Of a DNA stretch of 64,000 bases, positions 9,403 to 17,717 are shown in pieces. Position 1 is the stretch's first letter; each line of letters opens with the position of its first letter. Below the pieces are notes generated by a model. The model did not search any database. It saw only the letters and a list, made by a program, of their open reading frames with translations, and was not told the origin of the DNA. The stretch is taken from NCBI GenBank assembly GCA_003248075.1, contig QJYK01000276.1:79268-143267 (forward strand), in the 5' to 3' direction. Both the position numbers and the translations under genes were made by a program. Source of the DNA: Gemmatimonadota bacterium (GTDB lineage Bacteria; Gemmatimonadota; Gemmatimonadetes; Longimicrobiales; Gaopeijiaceae).

Positions 9403-9777
9403 CTAGATCGGGTTTGCCTCGTCGCCCAGCTCGGGCGCGAGCCCGATCACCCGATCGACCGGGAGGACGAACGCGATGCCCGTGGCGGGGGCGGTGAAGT
9501 TCCCGCATACCTCCTGTAGGACCGCGATGGCGTCGTCCAGCCGGTCCTCGGGCAGGACGCTGAAGATCATGCGGTTCTGTGGGCGCGACCCCGTGATCAG
9601 CGTCTGGAGCCCCGCGAAGATCGGGATGTCGTGGGACAGCAAGCGGCCCATGCCCTCACTGCTGAGGATCGTCGCACCGGTCACGCCCATCTCGAGAAAC
9701 CCCGAGAGGATCTCGTCCAGCTTCTCCGGGTCGTTGATGACGGCCACGAGAAGCCGCGTGGCTGCGGGGGTCGTCAT
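9403..9777 (-). CDS. P-II-like signalling protein
   Basis: A 124-residue cytoplasmic protein with the beta-alpha-beta pattern of the P-II/GlnB ferredoxin-like fold. It starts RLLVAVINDPEKLDEIL, has a central segment in the T-loop position and ends near GIAFVLPVDRVIGL, where classical P-II has its nucleotide-binding B-loop and the pV strand. Classical T-loop uridylylation residues are not evident and the B-loop glycines are changed. It is therefore a P-II-like protein rather than GlnB or GlnK. It sits between EIIA (ATGA overlap) and the antiporter (12 nt), implying that it regulates ion transport, as other P-II-like proteins do for their transporters. The ligand is unknown. Confidence 0.65.
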   Translation of the reverse strand: MTTPAATRLLVAVINDPEKLDEILSGFLEMGVTGATILSSEGMGRLLSHDIPIFAGLQTLITGSRPQNRMIFSVLPEDRLDDAIAVLQEVCGNFTAPATGIAFVLPVDRVIGLAPELGDEANPI

Positions 9778-10238
9778 ACGTGCTGATCGTCGATCCGTTG
9801 AATGATCTCGACGACGGACGCGCCCGTCTCCGCCTCGCCGAGCTCCTCCATGAAGCCCTCGTGCCGAACGAGTCGACAGATCCGGGCCAGCAGCTTGACG
9901 TGCTCGCGCTCCCGCCCCGGGGGAGAGAGCAATACGAAAAAGACGCGGACCGGCTCCTGCTCCGCGGACCCGAACTCGATCGGCTCGCCCCCTGCACGCG
10001 CGACCCCGATGACGGGCGCATCGAGCCCCGGCACGGTCGCGTGCGGGATCGCCAGGCCGGAGCCCATCACGGTCGGGTGGAGCCGCTCCCGCTCCAGGAG
10101 CTTCTCCTCGATCGCGGACACAGGTCCGATCCCGGCGCGGCTCGCGCCCTCAGAGAGCTCCCGCACGACGCCCTCCACGTCGCGCGCCCCGAGGCCCAGA
10201 AGCACGAAATCCTCTCTCAGGAACGCTCCGAGTCGCAT
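9774..10238 (-). CDS. PTS EIIA (fructose/Ntr-type) domain protein
   Basis: A 154-residue stand-alone EIIA domain of the fructose/mannitol/PtsN type. The active-site histidine is H66 in GLAIPHATVP, where the enzyme is phosphorylated by HPr or NPr. The rest of the fold is recognisable (PVRVFFVLLSPP, then HVKLLARICRLV). I use the ATG at 10238, because the open frame upstream (to 10418) has a composition unlike a conserved domain. No HPr or Enzyme I gene is in the window. The stop overlaps the P-II-like start (ATGA). In other bacteria EIIA-Ntr binds and controls K+ transporters, so a regulatory role on the linked antiporter is plausible but inferred. Confidence 0.85.
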   Translation of the reverse strand: MRLGAFLREDFVLLGLGARDVEGVVRELSEGASRAGIGPVSAIEEKLLERERLHPTVMGSGLAIPHATVPGLDAPVIGVARAGGEPIEFGSAEQEPVRVFFVLLSPPGREREHVKLLARICRLVRHEGFMEELGEAETGASVVEIIQRIDDQHV

Positions 10239-10420
10239 GGGGTCCGGGGGAGGTGAGGGAGTGCCGACCGGCCGAGTGGCGAAGCTAGACCTGCCCGCGG
10301 GGGGCTGCAAGCGCCGCATGCCCCGGCACGCAATCTGCATACCTTTGACCCTGGTCCACGGCCGCCGGATCGAGGTGGCCCGTGGCGGGTTCCCACCCCC
10401 AGGGAGGCGCCATGGCACGG

Positions 10421-10450
10421 TTGTCCGCCGCGAGGGGCCCGGGGTATGTT
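10421..10450 (+). promoter_or_regulatory. Candidate sigma70-type promoter for murA
   Basis: A -35 element TTGTCC (10421-10426) and a -10 element TATGTT (10445-10450) are separated by 18 bp. Transcription would begin near 10457, about 70 nt before the chosen murA ATG. This placement argues against the longer reading frame that begins at 10382. The divergent 290-bp spacer between the EIIA start and murA contains nothing else that I recognise. Confidence 0.38.
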
Positions 10451-10528
10451 CCGGGCACCGAGGTCGAGCCCGTGGCGGAGTCGTCCGGGAGCCCGGCCAG
10501 CCTCCGCGTCACTCCCGGTGCGAAACGA

Positions 10529-11806
10529 ATGGCGACCTTCCTCGTCGAGGGCGGGCACAGGCTCTCGGGGCGTGTGCGTCCTGCCGGAAACAAGAACGCC
10601 GCTCTGCCCTGTCTGGCAGCGACCATCCTCGCCGACGCGCCCGTGGTGCTCGAGAACGTCCCTCGCATCCGAGACGTCGAGACCTTCCTCGAGATCGTCG
10701 CGTCGCTGGGGGCCGTCGTCACCTGGACTGATCGAAACGTGGTGTCGGTGGACCCGCGCGGAATCGTGGGCGACACCATCGATCGCGCGCTCGCCGAGCG
10801 AATCCGTGCCTCGCTGCTCCTCGCCGGACCGCTTCTCGCCCGCTTCGGCCACGTGGCCCTCCCGCCACCGGGTGGGGACGTCATCGGCCGTCGTCGCATG
10901 GACACCCACTTCATCGCGTTCGAGGCGTTGGGTGCCCATGTCTCGCTCAACGGAGGCTTCACGATCGAGGCGGTGCGACTGCGCGGGACCGACATGTTCC
11001 TGGACGAACCCTCGGTCACGGCCTCGGAGAACGCGATCATGGCGTCCGTGCTCGCGGAGGGGCACACCCGGATCCGGAACGCCGCGGCCGAGCCGCACGT
11101 CCAGGATCTTTGCCACATGCTCGTCTCCATGGGGGCCCGCATCGGGGGCATCGGGACGCACACGTTGGAGATCGATGGCGTCAAGTCCTTGTCCGGTACG
11201 CGCTTCCGTGTCGGCGCAGACCATATCGAGACAGGCTCGTTCATCGGATTGGCGGCGGTCACCGGAAGCCGAGTCGTCATCGAGCGGGCCCCGTTCGAGC
11301 ACCTCGACTCGACGCTCCTGGGCTTCCGGAGGCTCGGGGTGTCCACCACGCGAGAGGGCGACGATCTTGTCGTGCACGGGGACGCCGAGCACGTGATCCG
11401 GCAGGACGCCTTCGGACATGTGCCGAAGATCGACGACGGACCCTGGCCGGCTTTTCCCGCCGACCTGACTTCGATCGCGCTGGTCACCGCCACCCAGTGT
11501 AGGGGAACGGTACTGATCCACGAGAAGATGTTCGAGTCGCGCATGTACTTCACCGACAAGCTGGTCGGGCTCGGAGCCTCCATAATCCTCTGTGATCCCC
11601 ACCGGGCGGTCGTCGTCGGACCCAGCCCGCTCACCGGGGGCGTCCTGGAGAGCCCCGACATCCGAGCGGGCATGGCCCTGTTGATCGCCGCGCTCGGGGC
11701 AGAAGGCACGAGTCGCATCGGCAACATCGGTCAGATCGAGCGCGGCTACGAGCGCATCGACGAGCGTCTGCGTGGGTTGGGCGCACGCCTGGAGCGCACG
11801 GATTGA
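10529..11806 (+). CDS. murA: UDP-GlcNAc enolpyruvyl transferase MurA with Asp in place of the active-site Cys
   Basis: First committed enzyme of peptidoglycan synthesis, transferring enolpyruvate from PEP to UDP-GlcNAc. The chosen ATG gives 425 residues, the usual size. The frame is open to 10382, but the extra 49 residues lie upstream of a candidate promoter. The substrate-binding GNKNAALP motif is near the N-terminus. The catalytic loop reads PPGGDVIGRRRMDTH, with D117 at the position of E. coli Cys115 and R122 matching Arg120. PAFPADLTS carries the equivalent of Asp305, and DIRAGMALL the equivalent of Arg397. Cys-to-Asp MurA enzymes (Mycobacterium, Chlamydia, Borrelia) remain active but resist fosfomycin. 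The two-domain repeat is intact, so this looks like the functional MurA. Confidence 0.93.
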   Translation: MATFLVEGGHRLSGRVRPAGNKNAALPCLAATILADAPVVLENVPRIRDVETFLEIVASLGAVVTWTDRNVVSVDPRGIVGDTIDRALAERIRASLLLAGPLLARFGHVALPPPGGDVIGRRRMDTHFIAFEALGAHVSLNGGFTIEAVRLRGTDMFLDEPSVTASENAIMASVLAEGHTRIRNAAAEPHVQDLCHMLVSMGARIGGIGTHTLEIDGVKSLSGTRFRVGADHIETGSFIGLAAVTGSRVVIERAPFEHLDSTLLGFRRLGVSTTREGDDLVVHGDAEHVIRQDAFGHVPKIDDGPWPAFPADLTSIALVTATQCRGTVLIHEKMFESRMYFTDKLVGLGASIILCDPHRAVVVGPSPLTGGVLESPDIRAGMALLIAALGAEGTSRIGNIGQIERGYERIDERLRGLGARLERTD

Positions 11807-11833
11807 ACCTTCGCCGCTCCGCGTGCGTAGAGT
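11803..11833 (+). promoter_or_regulatory. Candidate promoter for the small coiled-coil gene
   Basis: TTGAAC (11803-11808) and TAGAGT (11828-11833) are separated by 19 bp, longer than ideal. The -35 overlaps the murA stop codon. The -10 is followed by CCCTGGG, similar to the C/G-rich stretch after other candidate -10 boxes in this window. This is weak evidence on its own. Confidence 0.28.
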
Positions 11834-11878
11834 CCCTGGGCGAGGGATAAGAGCGACCGAAACCAACGAGGACCCGAG

Positions 11879-12232
11879 ATGACCGACGAGAAGAAATCTG
11901 CGCGCGCCAAGGTCTCCGACGGTATCAAGCAGGGGATCGGCGTCCTGTCCGCGTTCAAGGACGCCCTCGAGGAGACGATCAACGAGGCCCGCGAGCGGGG
12001 TGATCTTTCGGCGGATCGCGCCAAGTCGGTGATGAAGAGCGCACTATCCCGCGCCCAGGAGGCGGCCGAGGGCGCCCGCGAGCGCCTCGATTTCGTCACG
12101 CAGAAGGAATTCGACACCCTTGCCGAGGCCGTGGAGAGCCTCGGCGAGCGCCTCTCGGCCCTGGAGGGGAGGTTCACGGGCGGCGGGGCAGCATCGGCTG
12201 ACCCGACGGAGATGGAGGGCGCCGAGGACTGA
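11879..12232 (+). CDS. Small phasin-like coiled-coil protein
   Basis: A 117-residue soluble, highly charged helical protein with no signal peptide or membrane segment. Residues about 10-65 are amphipathic (IKQGIGVLSAFKDALEETI). Residues about 72-98 form a heptad stretch (KEFDTLAEAVESLGERLSALE) that recalls the C-terminal coiled coil of phasin-like and UbiK-like accessory proteins. The tail is Gly/Ala/Glu-rich and probably disordered. It lies alone between murA and the rimP leader, with an apparent promoter of its own. I cannot assign a function. The phasin comparison is by general character only. Confidence 0.6.
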   Translation: MTDEKKSARAKVSDGIKQGIGVLSAFKDALEETINEARERGDLSADRAKSVMKSALSRAQEAAEGARERLDFVTQKEFDTLAEAVESLGERLSALEGRFTGGGAASADPTEMEGAED

Positions 12233-12293
12233 TCCGGGGGGGACCGCGGCTCACGGACCCCGGGTGCCCCGGGCGGAGGTCCGGCGTCGTCCC

Positions 12294-12322
12294 TTGAGGG
12301 TCGGCGGGGCCTCCTCTATATT
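12294..12322 (+). promoter_or_regulatory. Promoter of the rimP-nusA-infB operon leader
   Basis: TTGAGG (12294-12299) and TATATT (12317-12322) are separated by exactly 17 bp, the best-spaced sigma70-like promoter in the window. Initiation is expected near 12329, giving a leader of about 95 nt before rimP. That leader contains two hairpins, including the terminator-like structure at 12361-12390. Confidence 0.6.
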
Positions 12323-12336
12323 GCGGGACCGGCAGA

Positions 12337-12351
12337 GCCCCTGTCAGGGGC
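12337..12351 (+). promoter_or_regulatory. Leader hairpin 1 upstream of rimP
   Basis: GCCCCTGTCAGGGGC is a near-perfect inverted repeat (six pairs around a three-base loop) just after the predicted transcription start. It sits directly before the terminator hairpin and could be the first element of an attenuator. No protein-coding content is evident. Confidence 0.45.
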
Positions 12352-12360
12352 GTAATGCGA

Positions 12361-12390
12361 AGTGGGGGAGTTGGTGGCCCCCGCTTTTTT
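12361..12390 (+). terminator. Intrinsic terminator / attenuator in the rimP leader
   Basis: An eight-pair stem (AGTGGGGG with CCCCCGCT, one G-U pair) and a nine-base loop are followed by six T residues. This is the only classical stem-plus-T-run terminator I found in the window. It lies between the rimP promoter and the rimP start, 35 nt before the ATG, so transcripts must read through it to express rimP-nusA-infB. In E. coli the equivalent operon leader also contains terminators subject to NusA-linked autoregulation, and a similar attenuation role is inferred here. Confidence 0.72.
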
Positions 12391-12424
12391 ATTCGGTATG
12401 GTCGATGTTCGACGGGAGCGCCGT

Positions 12425-12913
12425 ATGAAGCCGATCCCGGAGATCGAGAGCGGTCTGGAGAGCCGGATCGAGGCGTTGGGCTTCGAGCTGGTCGAGGTGC
12501 GGTGGCGCGGCAGCGCCCGCCGGCCCCTGCTCCAGGTCCGGATCGACCGACCCGACTCCGGCCCGGGGACGGGGGTGACGGTGGACGACTGCGCCGCCGT
12601 CAGCCGTGCCGTGGAGCCCTGGCTCGAAGGGCGCTCGGAGGTGCCGGAGCGGTACGTGCTCGAGGTCTCGAGCCCCGGGGTCGAACGCCCCTTGGTCCGG
12701 GACCGTGACTTCGAGCGGTTTCGAGGCGAGCGCATCGCCCTGAAAGGGCACGACGTGCTGGCCGGGAGGTCCCGTCGGCTCGAAGGCGAGCTCCTGGGTC
12801 TGGAAGTGGGGAGTGGGTCGGCCGCGATCCGAATCCGGCTGCCCGATGGTGACGAGGTGAGCGTTCCGCGGGATGTCGTCGCGGGTGCGAACCTCGTTTT
12901 CACGTGGAGGTGA
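12425..12913 (+). CDS. rimP: Ribosome maturation factor RimP
   Basis: A 162-residue 30S assembly factor required for maturation of the small subunit. The ATG is preceded by GGGAG. The N-terminal alpha/beta domain contains GFELVEVRW and the VTVDDCAAVSRAVEPWL segment, followed by the hallmark LEVSSPGVERPL. The C-terminal SH3-like barrel covers about 100-162 (VPRDVVAGANLVFTWR). It is first in the operon with nusA 12 nt downstream, the arrangement found across bacteria. Expression is probably set by the attenuator-like leader immediately upstream. Confidence 0.93.
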   Translation: MKPIPEIESGLESRIEALGFELVEVRWRGSARRPLLQVRIDRPDSGPGTGVTVDDCAAVSRAVEPWLEGRSEVPERYVLEVSSPGVERPLVRDRDFERFRGERIALKGHDVLAGRSRRLEGELLGLEVGSGSAAIRIRLPDGDEVSVPRDVVAGANLVFTWR

Positions 12914-12925
12914 GAGGAAACAACG

Positions 12926-14344
12926 ATGCCCAACGCCGCACAGATCGTCGCGGCCTTCAGGGACGTGGCGATGACGAAAAGCCTGTCCCCGGAGGAGATG
13001 AACGAGCTCATCAAAGATGGGATCCTCGCGGGCCTCGCACGCATCTACGGCGCAAACGTCCAGGCGGAGATCACGATCGACGAGGACTCCGGGGAGTTCG
13101 ACATCACCGTCCTCCGCCGCGTGGTTGAGGAGGTCGAGGATCCTGCCTGCGAGATCGCGCTGGAGGAAGCGCGTTGGGACGACGACACCTACGAGGTGGG
13201 TGACGTCATGGAGATCCCGGTCGACTTCACCGAGTTCGGTCGTAACGCCGTGATGGCCGTGAAGCAGCGGATCGTCCAGCGCGTACGGGAGAACGAACGC
13301 GACCGGATCCGGGACGAGTTCGCGGACCGCGTGGGAGAGCTCCTGTCCGGAGAGCTCCAACAGATCGAGCGCGGCAAGCTGGTGGTCATGTTGAATCGGG
13401 CTCGTGACGCGGAGGCGATCATCCCCTGGAAGGAGCAGAACCCCCGGGAGCGGTTTCGCCAGGGCGACCCCATCCGGGCGGTCCTGAAGAAGGTCGAGGA
13501 AACCCCCAAAGGGCCGAGGCTCATCCTCTCCAGGGCGGATCCCCTGTTCGTGTCGGCGCTGTTCAAGCTCGAGGTACCCGAGATCCACCAGGGCATCGTG
13601 GAGATCAAGGAGATCGCGCGAGAGGTGGGAGGTCGCACCAAGATCGCCGTTCACAGTCGAGACGACTCGATCGATCCGGTCGGCGCCTGCGTGGGTCTCA
13701 AGGGGTCCCGCGTTCAGGCGGTGGTGTCGGAGCTCGGTGGGGAGCGCATCGACATCGTGCCTTGGCATCCGGATACCGAGGTGTTCGCCCGCCGCGCTCT
13801 GGCCCCGGCCCGGGTGGCCAAGGTGCTCAGCGACACTTCGCGGCAGGTGATCACCGCGATCGTGGACGAGGACCAGCTTTCCCTCGCGATCGGTCGGAAC
13901 GGTCAGAACGTGCGGCTTGCGTCCCAGCTCATCGGCTGGCAGATCGATCTGTACGGATCGAGAGAGTGGCTGGAAAAGGGAGCCGATCTGTCGCTGTTCG
14001 GGGGTACGCCCGAGGAGCAGTACGAGACGGCCGATTTCCCGCTCTCCGAGCTGGATCTGGACGCGTCCACACTGGCGGCCCTATCCCAGGCCGGGTATGA
14101 TACCTTTCTTCAGATCATCGACCTGGAACGTGCGGATTTCCTGGGCATTTCGGGAATCGGAGAGAAGGAGGCCGACCGCCTTCTTCAGTTGATCGACGAG
14201 CTCACGGTGGTGGAAGGCGAGGCCCCCCAGTCGGAAGACGGAGGGACGCTCTTCCGGTTCCAGGGTGAGCCACCCTCGGAAGAGGCCTCCGCGACCGAGG
14301 AGGATGAGGGTGACGCAGGCCAGGACCAGGCCGACGGCAGTTGA
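12926..14344 (+). CDS. nusA: Transcription termination/antitermination factor NusA
   Basis: A 472-residue RNA polymerase-binding factor that modulates pausing, termination and antitermination. The N-terminal RNAP-binding domain (about 1-130) is followed by S1 and two KH domains (about 135-345, including GACVGLKGSRVQAVV and LAIGRNGQNVRLASQ). A single helix-hairpin-helix-type C-terminal segment follows (about 360-425, with ISGIGEKEADRLL), then an acidic tail of about 45 residues. It lies directly after rimP and overlaps the next gene by about 41 nt. Its position downstream of an intrinsic terminator in the operon leader makes autoregulation plausible. Confidence 0.95.
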   Translation: MPNAAQIVAAFRDVAMTKSLSPEEMNELIKDGILAGLARIYGANVQAEITIDEDSGEFDITVLRRVVEEVEDPACEIALEEARWDDDTYEVGDVMEIPVDFTEFGRNAVMAVKQRIVQRVRENERDRIRDEFADRVGELLSGELQQIERGKLVVMLNRARDAEAIIPWKEQNPRERFRQGDPIRAVLKKVEETPKGPRLILSRADPLFVSALFKLEVPEIHQGIVEIKEIAREVGGRTKIAVHSRDDSIDPVGACVGLKGSRVQAVVSELGGERIDIVPWHPDTEVFARRALAPARVAKVLSDTSRQVITAIVDEDQLSLAIGRNGQNVRLASQLIGWQIDLYGSREWLEKGADLSLFGGTPEEQYETADFPLSELDLDASTLAALSQAGYDTFLQIIDLERADFLGISGIGEKEADRLLQLIDELTVVEGEAPQSEDGGTLFRFQGEPPSEEASATEEDEGDAGQDQADGS

Positions 14345-14669
14345 GGCGCTTCGCTTGCTCGGGATTGCGCGGAGGGCCGGTGCCGTCGTGTGGGGTACGG
14401 ATGCCGCGAGGCGAGCCATCCGATCGGGCGAGGCTCGCTTGGTCTTGATGGCGGGGGACGCCTCGCAGGTCCAGTTGGAAAAGGTGAGAAGCGCGCTGGA
14501 GCATCGGCCGATCCCCCGGGGCACCCTGGGGGATCGTGCCACGTTAGGCGCTGCGGTCGGCCGGGCACCGGTGTCGGTGGTCGCCGTCACCGCAGACTCG
14601 TTCGCCGGACCCGTGAGCGAGATGCTCGGGCTCGTCGAGCGAAGTGACGGGAACGGAGCGGAGGATTAG
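14304..14669 (+). CDS. L7Ae/L30e-family RNA-binding protein (YlxQ-like)
   Basis: A 121-residue basic protein. The core VEALRLLGIARRAGAVVWG, followed by ARLVLMAGDAS, matches the L7Ae/L30e fold seen in YlxQ, encoded between nusA and infB in Bacillus and other bacteria. The ATG at 14304 overlaps the nusA 3' end by 41 nt. A GTG at 14310 is an alternative start. The C-terminal 25 residues are variable and acidic. The ylxR gene that usually separates nusA from this gene is absent. The proposed role is binding structured RNA or the ribosome. The exact target is unknown. Confidence 0.8.
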   Translation: MRVTQARTRPTAVEALRLLGIARRAGAVVWGTDAARRAIRSGEARLVLMAGDASQVQLEKVRSALEHRPIPRGTLGDRATLGAAVGRAPVSVVAVTADSFAGPVSEMLGLVERSDGNGAED

Positions 14670-14676
14670 CCGAAGC

Positions 14677-17400
14677 ATGCGGGTGATAGATCTGGCCCAG
14701 GACCTCAAGGTCGAACCCGAGGTTCTCATCCAACTCCTCAGGGAGATGGGGATTCCCGTCTCCGACGAGGAGGCGAGCATCAAGGACGGGCAGGTGGCGA
14801 AGGTGCTCGCCAAGGTGGAGAGGGAGCGTCGGGCAGGCCACAAGGACCCCGCAGAGGCGATCCAGGCCGCTCTCGAAGAGGCGTCCTCGGGGCCGCGGCG
14901 TAGGCGTCGCCGCAAGGCGCCGGCCGCGTCGAAGGCGGCGCCGGAGTCCGAGGCCGAGGGTGACGAGGCCGAGGTGGAGGATGACGTGGAGGCCGAGGTC
15001 GAGGTCGAGGCCGAGACAGCCCCGGGGGCGGAGCCCGAGGAGGAGGCTGTCGAGCCCGCGTCACCCGTCGCCGCCGAGGCGGAGGAGGAGCCCGAGACCG
15101 ACGGCGAGCCCGAGGAGGCCGAAGCGGCGACCGAAGCGGCCCCGGAGGAGGCGCCTCCGCACGCGGCCGTCGAGGAGCTCCAGCCTGCCGCCGTCGCGCC
15201 CGGGGCGGGTCGCACCGAGGAGGCCGCCGCGGCGGAGCGTGCGCCCGAGGAGACGGCCGAGGCGCCCAAGCAGAAGCTCATCACGCCCAGGCCGTCGGGG
15301 GACAAGCCACCACCCGCCCGCCGAGGCGTGTCGGACAGCCCGGTGCGCACGATCCGTCGACCCGCGCCGGCGCCGGCAGCTAGCGCCGGGCCGGGTGGGC
15401 AGGTCCGCATCCAGGCAGAGGGGTACACACCGGACGGGCGTCGCAAGGAACGGGACCGGGGCAAGAAGGGGAAGAAGCGGCAGCGGGTCGACCAGGACGC
15501 GGTGCAGGAGAACATCCAGCGCGTCATGGCCGAGCTCAAGGGCGGAGGAAAGAAGAAACGCAGGAAAGGACATTCGCGCGAGGACGTCGAGGCGCAGGAG
15601 GAGGAGCAGCGTCAGGAGCGCGAGCGCGAAGCCATGACGGTTCGGGTCAACGAGTTCCTGACGGTCGCGGAGCTGGCCGAGCTCATGGACGTGTCGTCGA
15701 CGGAGATCATCGGCTCTGCCTTCAAGAACCTCGGCCTGTTGGTCACCATCAATCAGCGGCTCGACTTCGATCAGATCGAGATGCTGCTGGACGAGTTCGG
15801 GTTCACGGCCGTGCGTGAGGAGGAATACGCCAGCGAGGCCGAGGAGGACATCGTCGAGGACGCGGAGGAGGATCTGCGCCCACGGCCTCCGGTCGTGACC
15901 GTCATGGGCCACGTGGACCACGGCAAGACCCTGCTGCTCGACCGAATCCGCAAGACCAACGTCGTGGCCGGAGAGGCGGGCGGCATCACCCAGCACATCG
16001 GTGCGTACCACGTCGAGCTGCCGGATGGACGCAGCTTGACCTTCTTGGACACGCCCGGGCACGCCGCGTTCACGGCGATGCGTGCCAGGGGGGCCGACGT
16101 TACCGACGTCGTCATCCTCATCGTAGCGGCGGACGATTCCGTGATGCCGCAGACGGTCGAGGCGATCAGTCACGCCCGGAACGCGGGCGTCCCGATCGTG
16201 GTGGCGATCAACAAGGTCGACCTCCCGGCTGCGAACCCGGGAAAGGTCAAACAGGAGCTGTTGCAGCACTCGGTCCAGACCGAGGACTTCGGCGGTGACG
16301 TGCTCGTCGCCGAGATCTCGGCGAAGACGGGGCAGGGCATCGACGAGCTGCTGGAGAAGGTGCTCCTGCAGTCCGAGCTTCTGGAGCTCAAGGCGAATCC
16401 GGATCGCGAGGCTCAGGGCACCGTGATCGAGGCCCAGCTGGACGTAGGCAAGGGGCCCGTGGTGTCGACGCTCGTTCAGAGAGGGACGTTGAGGGTCGGT
16501 GACTCGTTCCTGTGTGGCATGTTCGACGGCCGGGTCCGCGCCCTCCTCGACGAGCGCGGCAACGCGGTCGACGAAGCGGGACCGGGCGTGCCGGTCCAGG
16601 TCCTGGGTGCCGCGGGGGTTCCGCAGGCCGGCGACGTGCTCCAGGTCATGGAGGCGGACCGCGCGGGTGATATCGCGACCAATCGACAGCGCCTCGACCG
16701 GGAGAAGCAGCTGCGGATCCGTGAGCGTGGCTTCAAGCTCGGGGACTTCTCGAAGCTGGTGGCTCAGGGCACGGTGAACACGCTGCCTCTCGTGATCAAG
16801 GGGGACGTGGACGGCTCGGTACAGGCCGTGGCGGACTCCCTGGAGCAGCTCAGCACCGACGAGGTCCAGGTTGAGATCATCCACCGCGGAGTGGGCGCGA
16901 TCAACGAATCGGATGTTCTGCTCGCGCAGACCGCCGGGGCGGTGATCATCGGCTTCAGGGTCCGTCCACAAACCGCGGCCCGGGTCGAGGCCGAGAGATC
17001 CGACGTCGAGATCAAGTCGTACGAGGTCATCTACGAGGCGGTCGACGACATCCGCGCGGCGCTCGAGGGGATGCTCGCTCCAGAAAAGAAGGAGACGGTG
17101 CTGGGTGCGGCCGAGGTCCGGGACACCTTCCGGATCACCAAGGTCGGTACCATCGCCGGCTGCTACGTCACCGAGGGCGTGATCCAACGGAAGGGACGGG
17201 CACGCGTCATCCGCGACGGTATCGTCGTCTACGACGGCGAGCTGGCGTCGCTCAAACGCTTCAAGGACGACGCGAGGGAGGTGCGGGAGGGCTTCGAGTG
17301 TGGCATCGGGATCGCGAACTTCAACGACATCAAGATCGGCGACGTCATCGAGTGCTACACCGTTGAGGAGGTCGCCAGGACGTTGGCCGGCGCCAGCTGA
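14677..17400 (+). CDS. infB: Translation initiation factor IF-2
   Basis: The GTPase that brings fMet-tRNA to the 30S subunit and promotes subunit joining. I use the ATG at 14677 (907 residues), whose product starts with the IF2-N fold ([20 protein letters not shown]). A GAGG motif lies about 12 nt upstream. Residues about 60-240 are an acidic Glu/Ala/Pro-rich, low-complexity linker, followed by a basic stretch and a second IF2-N-like module ([17 protein letters not shown]). The G domain has GHVDHGKT (K417), DTPGH and NKVD. Domains II to IV complete the C-terminus ([14 protein letters not shown]). The adjacent genes form the conserved nusA-infB-rbfA cluster. Confidence 0.97.
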   Translation: MRVIDLAQDLKVEPEVLIQLLREMGIPVSDEEASIKDGQVAKVLAKVERERRAGHKDPAEAIQAALEEASSGPRRRRRRKAPAASKAAPESEAEGDEAEVEDDVEAEVEVEAETAPGAEPEEEAVEPASPVAAEAEEEPETDGEPEEAEAATEAAPEEAPPHAAVEELQPAAVAPGAGRTEEAAAAERAPEETAEAPKQKLITPRPSGDKPPPARRGVSDSPVRTIRRPAPAPAASAGPGGQVRIQAEGYTPDGRRKERDRGKKGKKRQRVDQDAVQENIQRVMAELKGGGKKKRRKGHSREDVEAQEEEQRQEREREAMTVRVNEFLTVAELAELMDVSSTEIIGSAFKNLGLLVTINQRLDFDQIEMLLDEFGFTAVREEEYASEAEEDIVEDAEEDLRPRPPVVTVMGHVDHGKTLLLDRIRKTNVVAGEAGGITQHIGAYHVELPDGRSLTFLDTPGHAAFTAMRARGADVTDVVILIVAADDSVMPQTVEAISHARNAGVPIVVAINKVDLPAANPGKVKQELLQHSVQTEDFGGDVLVAEISAKTGQGIDELLEKVLLQSELLELKANPDREAQGTVIEAQLDVGKGPVVSTLVQRGTLRVGDSFLCGMFDGRVRALLDERGNAVDEAGPGVPVQVLGAAGVPQAGDVLQVMEADRAGDIATNRQRLDREKQLRIRERGFKLGDFSKLVAQGTVNTLPLVIKGDVDGSVQAVADSLEQLSTDEVQVEIIHRGVGAINESDVLLAQTAGAVIIGFRVRPQTAARVEAERSDVEIKSYEVIYEAVDDIRAALEGMLAPEKKETVLGAAEVRDTFRITKVGTIAGCYVTEGVIQRKGRARVIRDGIVVYDGELASLKRFKDDAREVREGFECGIGIANFNDIKIGDVIECYTVEEVARTLAGAS

Positions 17401-17426
17401 GCGCGGCTCCCGGACTCACGCACCCC

Positions 17427-17708
17427 ATGGTCGTCGCATCCCAAACGTGGCAGATCTCTCTTCCCGGCTGCGCGTCCCTGAAGGAGAAACGGTCGGTCGT
17501 GCGGTCGCTCAAGGACCGGCTACGCACGCGCTTTCACCTTTCCGTTTCGGAGACGGCCCACCAGGACGTCCTCTCGAGGGCCGAGCTCTCGGTGGCGCTT
17601 GTCACCACCGACCGCGCCTTCGCCCAGGAGGTGCTGGACAAGGCCGACCGGATGGTTCAGGAGCACGCTCGAGCCGTCGTCGTCGACGTGCGCCGCGATT
17701 TCTACTGA
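17427..17708 (+). CDS. DUF503 family protein (YlxP-like)
   Basis: A 93-residue protein with the DUF503 signature: SLPGCASLKEKRSVVRSLKDR near the N-terminus and FHLSVSETAHQD in the middle. The same small gene (ylxP) lies between infB and rbfA in Bacillus, and this position supports the call. The fold is a ferredoxin-like beta-alpha-beta. A ribosome-assembly role is suspected from context, but the biochemical function is not established. The gene starts 26 nt after infB and ends 9 nt before rbfA. Confidence 0.85.
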   Translation: MVVASQTWQISLPGCASLKEKRSVVRSLKDRLRTRFHLSVSETAHQDVLSRAELSVALVTTDRAFAQEVLDKADRMVQEHARAVVVDVRRDFY

Positions 17709-17717
17709 TCCCGCCTC

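Noticed and set aside
10382..10528. Extended murA start 49 codons upstream
   Set aside because: The extra residues have no MurA homology, and a candidate promoter (10421-10450) would lie inside them.
15061..17187. Long antisense open frame across infB (708 codons), and similar ones opposite clpB, the DUF4175 gene and the hybrid kinase
   Set aside because: In GC-rich genes, frames opposite a real gene are often open. These have no recognisable domains and are shadows of strong sense genes.
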